From Nonlabens arenilitoris (GTDB lineage Bacteria > Bacteroidota > Bacteroidia > Flavobacteriales > Flavobacteriaceae), in contig NZ_MTPW01000001.1 in NCBI RefSeq assembly GCF_002954765.1, forward strand, positions 2,803,501-2,867,500: a DNA stretch of 64,000 bases, in the 5' to 3' direction. Of this stretch, positions 44,638 to 54,400 are shown in pieces. Position 1 is the stretch's first letter. Every line of letters starts with the position of its first letter. Under the pieces are notes generated by a model. The model did not search any database. It saw nothing but the letters and a program-made list of their open reading frames with translations, and was not told the origin of the DNA. The position numbers were made by a program, and so were the translations under genes.

Positions 44638-44737
44638 CTAGAACAACTGCTCTTACAAATCAACAATTCCTCGAAAACTCTTCCTTCATTATTAATTTGA
44701 TCTGTTTTTTCCTTTTCTTTGTAGGAAATAATTGATT

Positions 44738-47700
44738 ATGAGAAAATTGATACTTTTTGCAGTAATACTTTATTCTTGCTTAAGTTTTGGGCAGTGTACA
44801 TATAATTTAGACATATCAAAAAGCTCGACAACACCAGACTGGAGTCCATCAACTAATATAGAGGTTAAAATCAATGGGGTGAGCAGTTTTTTCACTCTTC
44901 CATCTGGAGTTGACTATCAAAATTTTCCAATTTCTATTAATGATAATGATTTAGTTGAAATCTATAAACATATAGATACTGCTGATGCGACGAATAACAA
45001 TGTTGGAGTAAGTTTTGTTACTTCAAATGGTATTTATTTGGTAGACGAAAGATTGAAATTTCCACAATCTAGTCTAGTGTATAGTAGCAATTTATTTTGT
45101 GCTACTACATGTGATTTTGTTGATTTACCTACAAGTTTTGTGGATCCCACATCAACTACAGAAATTTTCGTTGATGTTTATTCCTTTAATTTTAGTAGTA
45201 CTACATGGTTATTTGAATATGATACAGTAGCTAGTTTTGATTCTAGTAATTTGGTTACAAGTACAATTACAAACACATCGCTTACACTTAGTAATTTGTC
45301 GCCTGATACTCTTTATTATTTGAGATTTACTGAGGTTTGTGCAACAGGAAATCCTTATCAAGTGGTTTTTTCAGCAAGAACGTTATTTAATGGTTGCAGA
45401 GATGTCTGGTCTGTGAATGTGATGCCAGTAACTGTAGTTGAGGCTAAAGTCAATTTTGCAGCAGGTGATACAGAGACAATATGGGATGTTGAGTATGGAA
45501 TAGCTCCTTATACTCAAGGAACTGGCGGAAATAGTTTCACAATTAATAATTCATCTGAGTTTTCAATGAATAATTTAAATATTGGAGATAGTTATGATAT
45601 CTACATTAGATCGCAATGCTCAACAACGAGTTTTGGAAATTGGGTTTCTTATAATTATACTCATTCCGATTTTGTAATTAATTTTCCGGATCCAATATTA
45701 AAAGCATCGTTGATTTCTCAGAATGTTGTTGATACAAATGGAGATGATATTTTAGATTCTAATGTTGACTTGAATTCAGACGGAGAAATTACAGCAACGG
45801 AAGCTATACAAACGACAAATTTAGATTTGAGCACTTATGATATAACAGATTTAACAGGAATTAGAAATTTTCTAAATGTCACAAATTTAACTTTAAATCA
45901 AAATGATTTTATAAATGCAGATTTAAGTGATATGTCTGCAATTGAAATATTGGATATAGGACGAGGTTCCATGCATGAAACAATTGATATTTCAGGATGT
46001 ATCAATTTAAAGGAGTTATACTTACGATCAGGACATATTAATAGTCTAGAAGTATCAGATTGTATAAATTTAGAAATTTTAGAAATAAATTCTTCAGACA
46101 TACAACAATTAGATTTGAGTCAGAATATTAACTTGAGAATATTTGATGCTGAATTTGCAGCTATCTCAAATTTGGATTTCAGTAACAATATTTTGCTTGA
46201 ATCTATTTACTTAGATTATACTACAAATTGGAATACAATGACAACTATTAACCTTTCAAACTTATCTTTAGTCGAATCAATTGTTATTAAAGATTCTTTA
46301 ATAAATTTTTTAAATACAGATTCTTGCGTCAATTTAGAGCTTTTAAACTTGTTTAATTCACAATTATTTGGTGTTAATACCACTATGAACCCTAATTTAA
46401 GAGAACTTATTCTTAGAGGGAATAGGATGTCAAACTTAGATGTCTCGCAAAATTTAGCACTGGAGTATCTTTCCTATTCTAGTGACAATCTATCATCTCC
46501 AACGGATTTATCAAATAATATAAATTTAAAATACTTAATAATTAATGATACACCTCAAAATATCTTAAATGTAAGTAGTAATATTAATTTAGAAACACTT
46601 TATCTAGACAATTTACCAATCTCAAATATTGATTTGACTACAAATGTAAATTTAGAAAATATAAGATTGAAAGATGTTAATTTAACTAATCTAGATGTTA
46701 CGAATAATATTAATCTTAAGGATTTAGAAATTGATAATTCTTTGATAACAACTTTTGATTTATCAAATAATTTAATTTTAGAGAGGTTGTATTTTAGAAA
46801 TACAACTTTTAATAATCTTGACTTGACGCCAAATGTAAATTTGAAATCTTTTGGGGTAGTTAATTCAACTTGTAATAATTGCCCAACTGAGAATCTTACT
46901 GATCTTAGTCAAAATACTAATCTGGAAATCTTCAATGTACAGTCTAATAATTCAATACAAAAAATTCGTTTAGATCAGCATCCTAAATTGGAATATCTGG
47001 GGTTGTTTGAGCTACCTGCTCTTCAACAGATAAACATAAAGTCTAATATTATAAATCCAGCAAATTTTGCAACTGGAATTATTTATAACACTAATCCTGA
47101 TTACGTATGTTCGGATAATAGTCTACTACCATATCTGACACAACAGTTTACAGCTGTAAATATTAATAATGTAGTTTTTAACACATATTGTTCCTTTAAT
47201 CCTGGAGGTAATTTCAATGAAATTGAGGGAAATATTTCAATAGATATTGATAATAATGGCTGTGATCCTACAGATCCAGTTTTCCCAAATTTCAATTTTA
47301 CAGCAACAGATGGAATAAATACTGGAACAATATCTTCAAATCAAGCAGGAGAATATTACGTACCAGTCGCAGATGGCCAGCACACCATCACCCCAAACCC
47401 AGAAAACCCAACCTACTGGAACATCTCACCACCAAACGTAGTCGTAGATTTCCCAACACAAGCCAGTCCATTTACCCAAGACTTTTGTGTCACAGCAAAT
47501 GGAACAGTTGAAGATCTAGAAGTTATTGTTGTTCCATTAGAACAAGCAAGACCAGGATTTGATACAGATTATAAAGTAGTGGTAAAAAACAAAGGAAATC
47601 AAACGGCGAGTGGTGCTGTTACTTTAGATTTTGAAGAAGATTTTATGACGTTGCTTTCTACTAATCCAACAGCAGGAAATACACCTAGTAATCAGTTGAG

Positions 47701-48565
47701 TTGGTCATTTACTGGTTTACAACCTTTCCAAATGGAAGAGTATGAGTTCACAATGACTTTAAATACACCTACTCAAACAACAAATCCTTTAAACAGCAAT
47801 GATATTCTAACTTTTACAGGAACTGTCACAGGAACAGGAACAGATGCCATGCCAGCAGATAATGTGATGGTGTTTGATCAAACGGTAGTTAATAGTTATG
47901 ATCCTAACGATAAAACCTGTCTAGAAGGAGAAACCATCGATCCAGCAGATGTAGGAGAATATGTGCATTATATGATCCGTTTTGAGAATACAGGAACGGC
48001 AAGTGCTATTAATGTGGTGATTAAAGATGAAATTGATTTAAGTCAGTTTGATATTACAACTTTGATTCCGCTAGGTGGTAGTCATGATTATTACACGAGA
48101 ATTAGAGAAGGAAACGTGGTAGAATTCATTCACGAGGACATCAACCTAGACTTTAATGATGCGACTAATGATGGTCATGTATTGTTCAAAATCAAGACAC
48201 TAAATACTCTGGTAGCAGGAGATACTTTTGATAATACCGCAGAGATTTTCTTTGACTTCAATTTCCCTATTATCACAAATATGGAATCTGTAACGGTAAT
48301 GAGTACCGCAAGCATAGGAGAAACGACAGATTCTAGTATCAAATTATATCCTAATCCTGCGAAAAGTTTCATCAATTTTTCTGCTACAAATAGCCTTGAA
48401 AGCGTGACGATTATGGATATAAACGGTAGAACTTTATCCCAAACCAACTTTACTGGGAATTCAACTAATCAACGCATTTCTTTAGAAAATTTGAGCTCTG
48501 GAATTTACTTTGTAACAGTTAAAAGTGACCTTGGGCAGAAGGTAGAAAAGTTGATTGTGAAGTAA
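44738..48565 (+). CDS. Secreted leucine-rich-repeat protein with T9SS type A sorting domain
   Basis: Large secreted protein of 1275 residues. A signal peptide (about 1-20, LSFGQ) is followed by a cysteine-containing region with fibronectin-type-III-like segments, then a calcium-loop-like DTNGDDILDSNVDLNSDGE (about 335-353). About 20 leucine-rich repeats of the form NLxxLDVTNNINLKxLxI come next (about 365-800), then beta-sandwich modules, one with the DPNDKTCLEGETI segment. The C-terminal sorting domain has YPNPAKSFINF, DINGRTLSQTNF and GIYFVTVKSDLGQKVEKLIV. It should cross the outer membrane by the type 9 system and stay on the surface or be released. Start: the frame opens at TTG 44732, but the ATG at 44738 precedes the signal peptide directly. 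Confidence 0.9.
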   Translation: MRKLILFAVILYSCLSFGQCTYNLDISKSSTTPDWSPSTNIEVKINGVSSFFTLPSGVDYQNFPISINDNDLVEIYKHIDTADATNNNVGVSFVTSNGIYLVDERLKFPQSSLVYSSNLFCATTCDFVDLPTSFVDPTSTTEIFVDVYSFNFSSTTWLFEYDTVASFDSSNLVTSTITNTSLTLSNLSPDTLYYLRFTEVCATGNPYQVVFSARTLFNGCRDVWSVNVMPVTVVEAKVNFAAGDTETIWDVEYGIAPYTQGTGGNSFTINNSSEFSMNNLNIGDSYDIYIRSQCSTTSFGNWVSYNYTHSDFVINFPDPILKASLISQNVVDTNGDDILDSNVDLNSDGEITATEAIQTTNLDLSTYDITDLTGIRNFLNVTNLTLNQNDFINADLSDMSAIEILDIGRGSMHETIDISGCINLKELYLRSGHINSLEVSDCINLEILEINSSDIQQLDLSQNINLRIFDAEFAAISNLDFSNNILLESIYLDYTTNWNTMTTINLSNLSLVESIVIKDSLINFLNTDSCVNLELLNLFNSQLFGVNTTMNPNLRELILRGNRMSNLDVSQNLALEYLSYSSDNLSSPTDLSNNINLKYLIINDTPQNILNVSSNINLETLYLDNLPISNIDLTTNVNLENIRLKDVNLTNLDVTNNINLKDLEIDNSLITTFDLSNNLILERLYFRNTTFNNLDLTPNVNLKSFGVVNSTCNNCPTENLTDLSQNTNLEIFNVQSNNSIQKIRLDQHPKLEYLGLFELPALQQINIKSNIINPANFATGIIYNTNPDYVCSDNSLLPYLTQQFTAVNINNVVFNTYCSFNPGGNFNEIEGNISIDIDNNGCDPTDPVFPNFNFTATDGINTGTISSNQAGEYYVPVADGQHTITPNPENPTYWNISPPNVVVDFPTQASPFTQDFCVTANGTVEDLEVIVVPLEQARPGFDTDYKVVVKNKGNQTASGAVTLDFEEDFMTLLSTNPTAGNTPSNQLSWSFTGLQPFQMEEYEFTMTLNTPTQTTNPLNSNDILTFTGTVTGTGTDAMPADNVMVFDQTVVNSYDPNDKTCLEGETIDPADVGEYVHYMIRFENTGTASAINVVIKDEIDLSQFDITTLIPLGGSHDYYTRIREGNVVEFIHEDINLDFNDATNDGHVLFKIKTLNTLVAGDTFDNTAEIFFDFNFPIITNMESVTVMSTASIGETTDSSIKLYPNPAKSFINFSATNSLESVTIMDINGRTLSQTNFTGNSTNQRISLENLSSGIYFVTVKSDLGQKVEKLIVK

Positions 48566-48588
48566 ATTTCAATTTACTGACAACTTAA

Positions 48589-48630
48589 AAAAAGCGCAAA
48601 CCGATAGGTTTGCGCTTTTTTTGTTTAAAC
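48589..48630 (+). terminator. Terminator after the LRR gene, copy 2 of the 42-base repeat
   Basis: Same 14-bp stem with loop GATA and T run; 41 of 42 bases identical to 44429-44470, including the downstream TTGTTTAAAC. Confidence 0.88.
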
Positions 48631-48713
48631 TCAAAATGTTAATATTTTCTAAAAAATAAGTTCAAACAATCTCAATTCAAATAATCTTCTTTAATTGTAG
48701 GAAATATTTGATT

Positions 48714-50129
48714 ATGAGAAGATTAATACTAATAACATTTCTGTTTTCAGGGTTTTCAATATTCGCTCAAAACGAAGGCAATTTTTGGTATTTTGGAGAA
48801 AATGCTGGATTAGATTTTTCAACTTCTCCACCAACAGCATTAAGTAATAGTGCTATGAGTACCGTTGCAGGCTGTAGTACAGTGAGTGATTCTAATGGTA
48901 ACTTGCTTTTCTATACAAATGGCAGGTTAGTTTGGAATAGAAATCATGTTCTTATGAGCAACTCTCCAAGTTATGGTTCAACTGATACTTATAGTCAGCA
49001 GTTGATTGTAAAAGATCCAAGTTCTACAAATACTTATTTTATTTTAAGAACGTTTTGGTCGGATTTGGTGCCAGGCCCAGCATTAGATTATCAAATAGTG
49101 GATATGAGCTTAGATAATGGTTTAGGTGATATTATACCTATTCAGAATTATAATCATAATGTACAATTTGCTACTCAGGAAAAGGTAACTGCTTTTATAA
49201 ATTCGAATGGCAATTCAAATTGGGTGGTAACTACTTATTTTGATTATCCAACATTACGCATTTACTCGATTAAAATCCAAAATGGAATAATCGACACTAC
49301 TACAAGAGTAACTAGTAATTTTACTTCTGTTCCAAATTATTTATTATCAGGACAAGATGGTATTTTAAAAATATCTAAAGATGGTACTAAATTAATTTTA
49401 ACTGATGGATTTAAAGCAGCTTTATTTGATTTTAATATAAATACAGGTATGGTAACAAACCCAATAAGATTATCTACAAATAGTATTTATAGCAGATTTT
49501 ATGGTGCTGAATTTTCGCCAGACTCAAGTTTATTATATATCAATGGTAACACTGATACATCGGGTTTAGATTGTAATACTGCTAACCAACGAGCAGTACT
49601 TCAATACGATTTATCAATGCCAGCAGGTTGGGAAGCAAATCCAATCGTGTTAAACAATTCAATACTCAATAACGTAAGGCATGGAGATTTACAGCTAGCT
49701 CAAGATGGTAAAATTTATGCTGCAAAAAACTGTCAAGCGAGTTTAGGAGCAATTCAAAACCCGGATATTTTAGGTCAAGGAGCAAATTACACGGATAATG
49801 CCATAATGCTAGCTCCAGGAACAACAAGCCGTACAGGTTTACCTAATCTAATTCTTCCATCTCAAGCCACAGCAAGTGGTACAGATAATTCTTCTTTAGT
49901 AATTCATATGTTTCCTAACCCTGCAAGTAGCTTCATCAACTTAAGTGCTTCAAACCATTTAGTAAGTGCAACGATTTTAGACATTAATGGAAGAATGCTA
50001 TCGCAAACTAACTTTACAGGAAACACAATAGAACAACAAATCTCATTAGAGAACTTAAGCTCAGGAATTTACTTTGTTACTATTAAAAGTGAAGTAGGGC
50101 AAAAGGTAGAGAAGTTGATTGTTGAATAA
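48714..50129 (+). CDS. Secreted beta-propeller-like protein with T9SS type A sorting domain
   Basis: Protein of 471 residues with a signal peptide (about 1-18, SIFAQ). The body begins NEGNFWYFGENAGLDFSTSPP and has STVSDSNGNLLFYTNGRLVW, the pattern of Bacteroidota proteins with WD40-like or propeller modules near gliding-associated proteins. The C-terminal sorting domain (FPNPASSFINLS, DINGRMLSQTNF, GIYFVTIKSEVGQKVEKLIV) is almost the same as in the preceding LRR protein, and the 25 bases around both start codons differ at one position, so the two genes share modules. The frame opens at TTG 48708, but ATG 48714 is preferred. Confidence 0.88.
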   Translation: MRRLILITFLFSGFSIFAQNEGNFWYFGENAGLDFSTSPPTALSNSAMSTVAGCSTVSDSNGNLLFYTNGRLVWNRNHVLMSNSPSYGSTDTYSQQLIVKDPSSTNTYFILRTFWSDLVPGPALDYQIVDMSLDNGLGDIIPIQNYNHNVQFATQEKVTAFINSNGNSNWVVTTYFDYPTLRIYSIKIQNGIIDTTTRVTSNFTSVPNYLLSGQDGILKISKDGTKLILTDGFKAALFDFNINTGMVTNPIRLSTNSIYSRFYGAEFSPDSSLLYINGNTDTSGLDCNTANQRAVLQYDLSMPAGWEANPIVLNNSILNNVRHGDLQLAQDGKIYAAKNCQASLGAIQNPDILGQGANYTDNAIMLAPGTTSRTGLPNLILPSQATASGTDNSSLVIHMFPNPASSFINLSASNHLVSATILDINGRMLSQTNFTGNTIEQQISLENLSSGIYFVTIKSEVGQKVEKLIVE

Positions 50130-50270
50130 CTTACAGTCTTTATTTAACTTTGAAGAGCCTCTCGTTAAGAAGATGCTTTTTTTATATTTTGATTGTAGCA
50201 AAACATGTTTTATAAAACTTAAAGAAAACTTAAAATATTAATGATGGTATGCTTAAGAATATAGGATTAA

Positions 50271-50278
50271 TATATTTG
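50271..50278 (+). promoter_or_regulatory. Candidate -7 element (TATATTTG) for the DUF3078 gene
   Basis: TAnnTTTG match 23 bases before the TTG start codon at 50302; no -33 TTG in range. Confidence 0.45.
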
Positions 50279-50301
50279 TTTTTTACCCTTAAAATTATAG
50301 T

Positions 50302-51261
50302 TTGAAGTCTATTTTATTATCCCTTCTCTTTCTATCCATAAGTTCTCTAGCTACTGCTCAAGATAGTATTCCTGAGGTCAAAACTACTAATTGGGCATCC
50401 TGGGGAAGAGTTAGTTTTTTATTTAATCAAAGTGCTTTTAATGACGACTGGCAAGGTGGTGGTGTTACTAATGTATCAGGTAACCTAGGGATCAGTTATG
50501 ACATACAATATAAGCGTAAGAAGTTATCGTGGGATACTAAACTGATTAGTGATTTTGGACTTTCTCAAGTAAAAGATCAACGCTACTTGCGCAAGACTAC
50601 AGATCGTCTAGAATTGAATAGTATACTAGGAAATCAAATTAATCAAAGCTACTGGAATTATAGTACGATTTTTAATTTTAGATCGCAATTTATTTCTGGA
50701 TATGAATTCTTTACAGAAGAAGAAACAGGTGATGATGGCGTTACCAGACCTATTCAAAAGCGACGCGAGACCTCAGGCGGATTTTCACCATCATATTTTC
50801 AATTAGGACTGGGATTTTTATGGAAAAAATCTAAAAACTTCAATTTTAACATTGCACCTGCTACTACTAGGTTAATCACCGTTTCATCTAACTTTACAGA
50901 TGTTGATATGAATGATCCAGTTGCTGTGGATGATTATACACCGTTTTTTGGAGTAGAGGCTAATAAAACAGCGAGATGGGAAGTAGGCGCGTCTTTCCGT
51001 GGTTATACAAAATTTGAGGTTGCTCAAAACATTCATATGGAAAACATACTTAGTCTCTATAGTGACTATCTAGCAGATCCAGAAAATATTGATATAGATT
51101 ATAACCTCAATCTTTTTTTAAAGGTAAATAAATATATCAGTGGTAACTTTGAATTTCAGGCGATATATGATGATAACACAACTAGAGGTTTTCAAATACG
51201 ACAGGTCATAGGTCTTGGATTTAAATATGATCTAGGAGAACGTCCTACTAAAAAGGCTTAA
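50302..51261 (+). CDS. DUF3078 family outer-membrane protein, TTG start
   Basis: Protein of 319 residues with a signal peptide (about 1-19, SLATAQ). WGRVSFLFNQSAFNDDWQGG and the many amphipathic strands (LSWDTKLISDFGLSQ and following) mark the DUF3078 family, which I read as an outer-membrane beta barrel typical of Bacteroidota. The start is TTG at 50302: an in-frame stop (TAA 50290-50292) precedes it and no ATG lies between. The protein ends in a barrel-like strand (GLGFKYDLGE). Followed by a palindrome copy and a 218-base gap to tamB. Confidence 0.88.
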   Translation: MKSILLSLLFLSISSLATAQDSIPEVKTTNWASWGRVSFLFNQSAFNDDWQGGGVTNVSGNLGISYDIQYKRKKLSWDTKLISDFGLSQVKDQRYLRKTTDRLELNSILGNQINQSYWNYSTIFNFRSQFISGYEFFTEEETGDDGVTRPIQKRRETSGGFSPSYFQLGLGFLWKKSKNFNFNIAPATTRLITVSSNFTDVDMNDPVAVDDYTPFFGVEANKTARWEVGASFRGYTKFEVAQNIHMENILSLYSDYLADPENIDIDYNLNLFLKVNKYISGNFEFQAIYDDNTTRGFQIRQVIGLGFKYDLGERPTKKA

Positions 51262-51289
51262 TATTAATGTAGTAAGTATTTTTATTTAT

Positions 51290-51303
51290 GCTTTCGCGAA
51301 AGC
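51290..51303. repeat. Dispersed palindrome copy after the DUF3078 gene
   Basis: Perfect 14-mer 29 bases after the stop codon, in the 218-base gap before tamB. The rest of the gap is AT-rich with no gene seen. Confidence 0.9.
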
Positions 51304-51479
51304 GTAGATCAAATACCTTTACGTTTATTATATCTATTTCTATTAAAACGTTTTTGGGCTAATTATTTGTCTGATTATACATTCTTAACAGAAATTTACC
51401 GTGGCTAATTATGTTAAATCATTGAACTTTTATCAATTTGCACTCTGTTAAGAACTTAAGGTTATATTCCGAAAAATAG

Positions 51480-54400
51480 GTGCAAAAACAAAAATCACAA
51501 ACTTCTATAAAATCACCATACAGATGGCTGCGCAGATTTGGACGTACCATGTTAGGCATCCTTATTTTTCTCTTTTTACTTCTTCTTTTTATACGCAGTC
51601 CATGGGGTCAAAATATTATCGTAGGTCAGGCCATAGATTATGTTCAAGATAAAACTGGTACTGAGGTAAAATTAGAACGCGCATTTGTAACCTTTGATGG
51701 CAATGTTCAAATTGATGGATTATATCTGGGCGATTTTAAGAATGACACACTTATTTATTCTCATAGTCTAGAGGCAGATTTAGCGCTATGGCCGCTTATT
51801 AATGGTACAGGTATCGATATTGATTACCTTGAATGGGATGGACTTACTGCTAGAGTAATCAGACAGGACTCCATAAAAGGGTTTAATTATCAATTTTTAA
51901 TGGATGCCTTTGCTACAGCACCTGATACAACCGCTAGTCAACCTTTAAATCTTCATATAGGTGAGTTCCGTCTTACTAATTTTGATGTCGTTTACAAGGA
52001 TCAAGTAGGTGAGATGGATGCTACCGCATTATTTGATGAACTTGTACTGGAAATGAATGAATTGGATCTTGAACAAATGATTGTTGATGTCGAAAATCTT
52101 TCATTAAAAAATGCGGTTATCAATTATGAACAAGATGTCGTTACTTCACTGGCAAAAGCAGAAAAAGATCATTTTCCTAATCAAGATACAAATCTAGCTG
52201 AGGCCATTACTGATGATGCAAATGATTCTCAGTTACCTTTATTAAAGGCAAATAATATAAATCTAACAAACGTAAAACTCAACTATAATTCTGAGCCAGA
52301 CGGTATTGCGCTGCGTACAAACATTGGGACGCTAGAATCTTCTATTCCTATGGCTGACGTTCAAAACAATCAGTACGAAATCAGTAAATTTAAATTACAT
52401 AGCAGTACAGTTGAGCTCTTAATAGAAGATGAATCTACTGTAGTGACCACAACAACTAGTGAACCTATAGTAATAGAATGGCCAGATTTCAATATCAAGC
52501 TGGATCACTTAAGTTTCAATGAAAATAATTTCTTGTATCGATTAAATGATGCTCCACTTTCTTCTGTTCAACTATCACCAGATGCTCTTTTATTAACTAA
52601 AATAAATATTGAACTGCACGATTTTAATCTTGCAAATCAAAAGGCTAGCGTAGTGCTAGATCAGATATCTCTTAGAGAACACTCTGGGATTGATGTTAAA
52701 CAGCTATCTGGTGTTATTCAATTAACTGATAAAAATTTTAATATTGAAAAATTGAACGGTCAGATCAATAATAGCGCTATAAACGGTTCTATAGCTTTAG
52801 GTTATCAAGGCATTAATCAGCTGGTTAATCATCCAGAGTTATTAAAATTAAATGCGAGTATACCTGTCTATAAATTAGATTTAAAAGATCTATATCGTTT
52901 TCAGCCCGATTTAGCGAGTAACAGTTATGTTAGGCAAATAGCTAAACAACCTTTAACGGGACGAATAATAGTAAGTGGTAGTACTGATAATTTACAAGTT
53001 GATGGCTTTAATATAAATTGGGGACAGAACTCAGCAACTGCAAATGGAACTTTAACACATGTAACAGATGTGAACCGATTAACCTTTGAGTTTCCTAATA
53101 TTAATGTTAGTGCCTATAGAACTTCACTGCTGCCTTTTATAAATGAAAAAGATCTAGGGATTACTTTGCCACAAAAAGCACAGTTAATAGCAAATTTATC
53201 TGGTAATGTCAATAAAATAAAAGGAAAAGCAGATCTAACAACCAGCTATGGTTTCATGACAATTGATGGGAATTTTAATAATGGTTCAAAAATCCAATTT
53301 GAATCAACAGTAGATATAGAGGAATTAGAACTGTCTAAAATGCTTTCTATGCCAGAATTGGGAAACTTAAGCTTACAACTACAAACTAGTGGTAGTGGTT
53401 CTAACGTTGAAGATCTAGATGCTAGTATGGATGGTACCATAACTAGTTTTGCCTACAACAACTACCCATTAACTAATATCCCGATTAAAGGAAGTATGAA
53501 TAATGGATCTGGGATAATTACTTCAAAATTCAAGGATGATAATGTAAATATAGCTTTAGCCTCAAACTTTAAATTAGATCAACAGCTTACTATTGTTGAT
53601 GCTGCTGTAGATGTTATAGGTATTGATTTAAGAGCTTTTGGTATTACCTCTCAAAATGTAAAAGCAGCTGGTAAGATAGATATGTCTTATGCTGGAAATG
53701 GTACTGATTATCAAATTAAAACTACTGTAGATGATGGAATCGCGGTCTTTGATGAACAATCGTATTTATTAGGTCAGTTGAATATGGATGCATTTGTAAC
53801 TGCAGACTCTACCTCTTTAGATATTAAAAATAAAATGTTAGATCTAGAATTAAGATCTAATACAGGTCCACAAAATATAGCTACAGCACTGCAAAGACAC
53901 ATAGACAGATACCTGACGACTAGTCAACAAATGGACACCATACAGCCTGTAGTGATGAAAATTAATGGTAATGTAAGACCAGCACCTATTTTGCGCGATG
54001 TTATTTTACCACGGTTACAATCTTTAGACACGATCAATATTGCAGTGGATTTTAACGAAAAAGAGCGCAAATTAGATAGTGATATTAAAGTAGATTACGT
54101 CAAATATGCAGACAGTGAGATTGATAGTTTAGTCATATCATCTCAGTCTGACGCTCAAAATTTACAATTTCAACTAGGATTTAAAAATATTGCTGCAGGA
54201 CCTATAAATATTAAGCGCACAGCTTTGACAGGTATCGTTGCAGAGAATAAACTGAACATTGATTTCACTTCTTATGATGATGAAGAAAGATTAATTCATT
54301 TTGCGAGCACGCTTTCGCGAAAGCGTGATATCGACGGAATTGAAAACCTAATTTTTAATTTATCGATTGATGATCTTATTCTCAATAAGCAGCCATGGTT

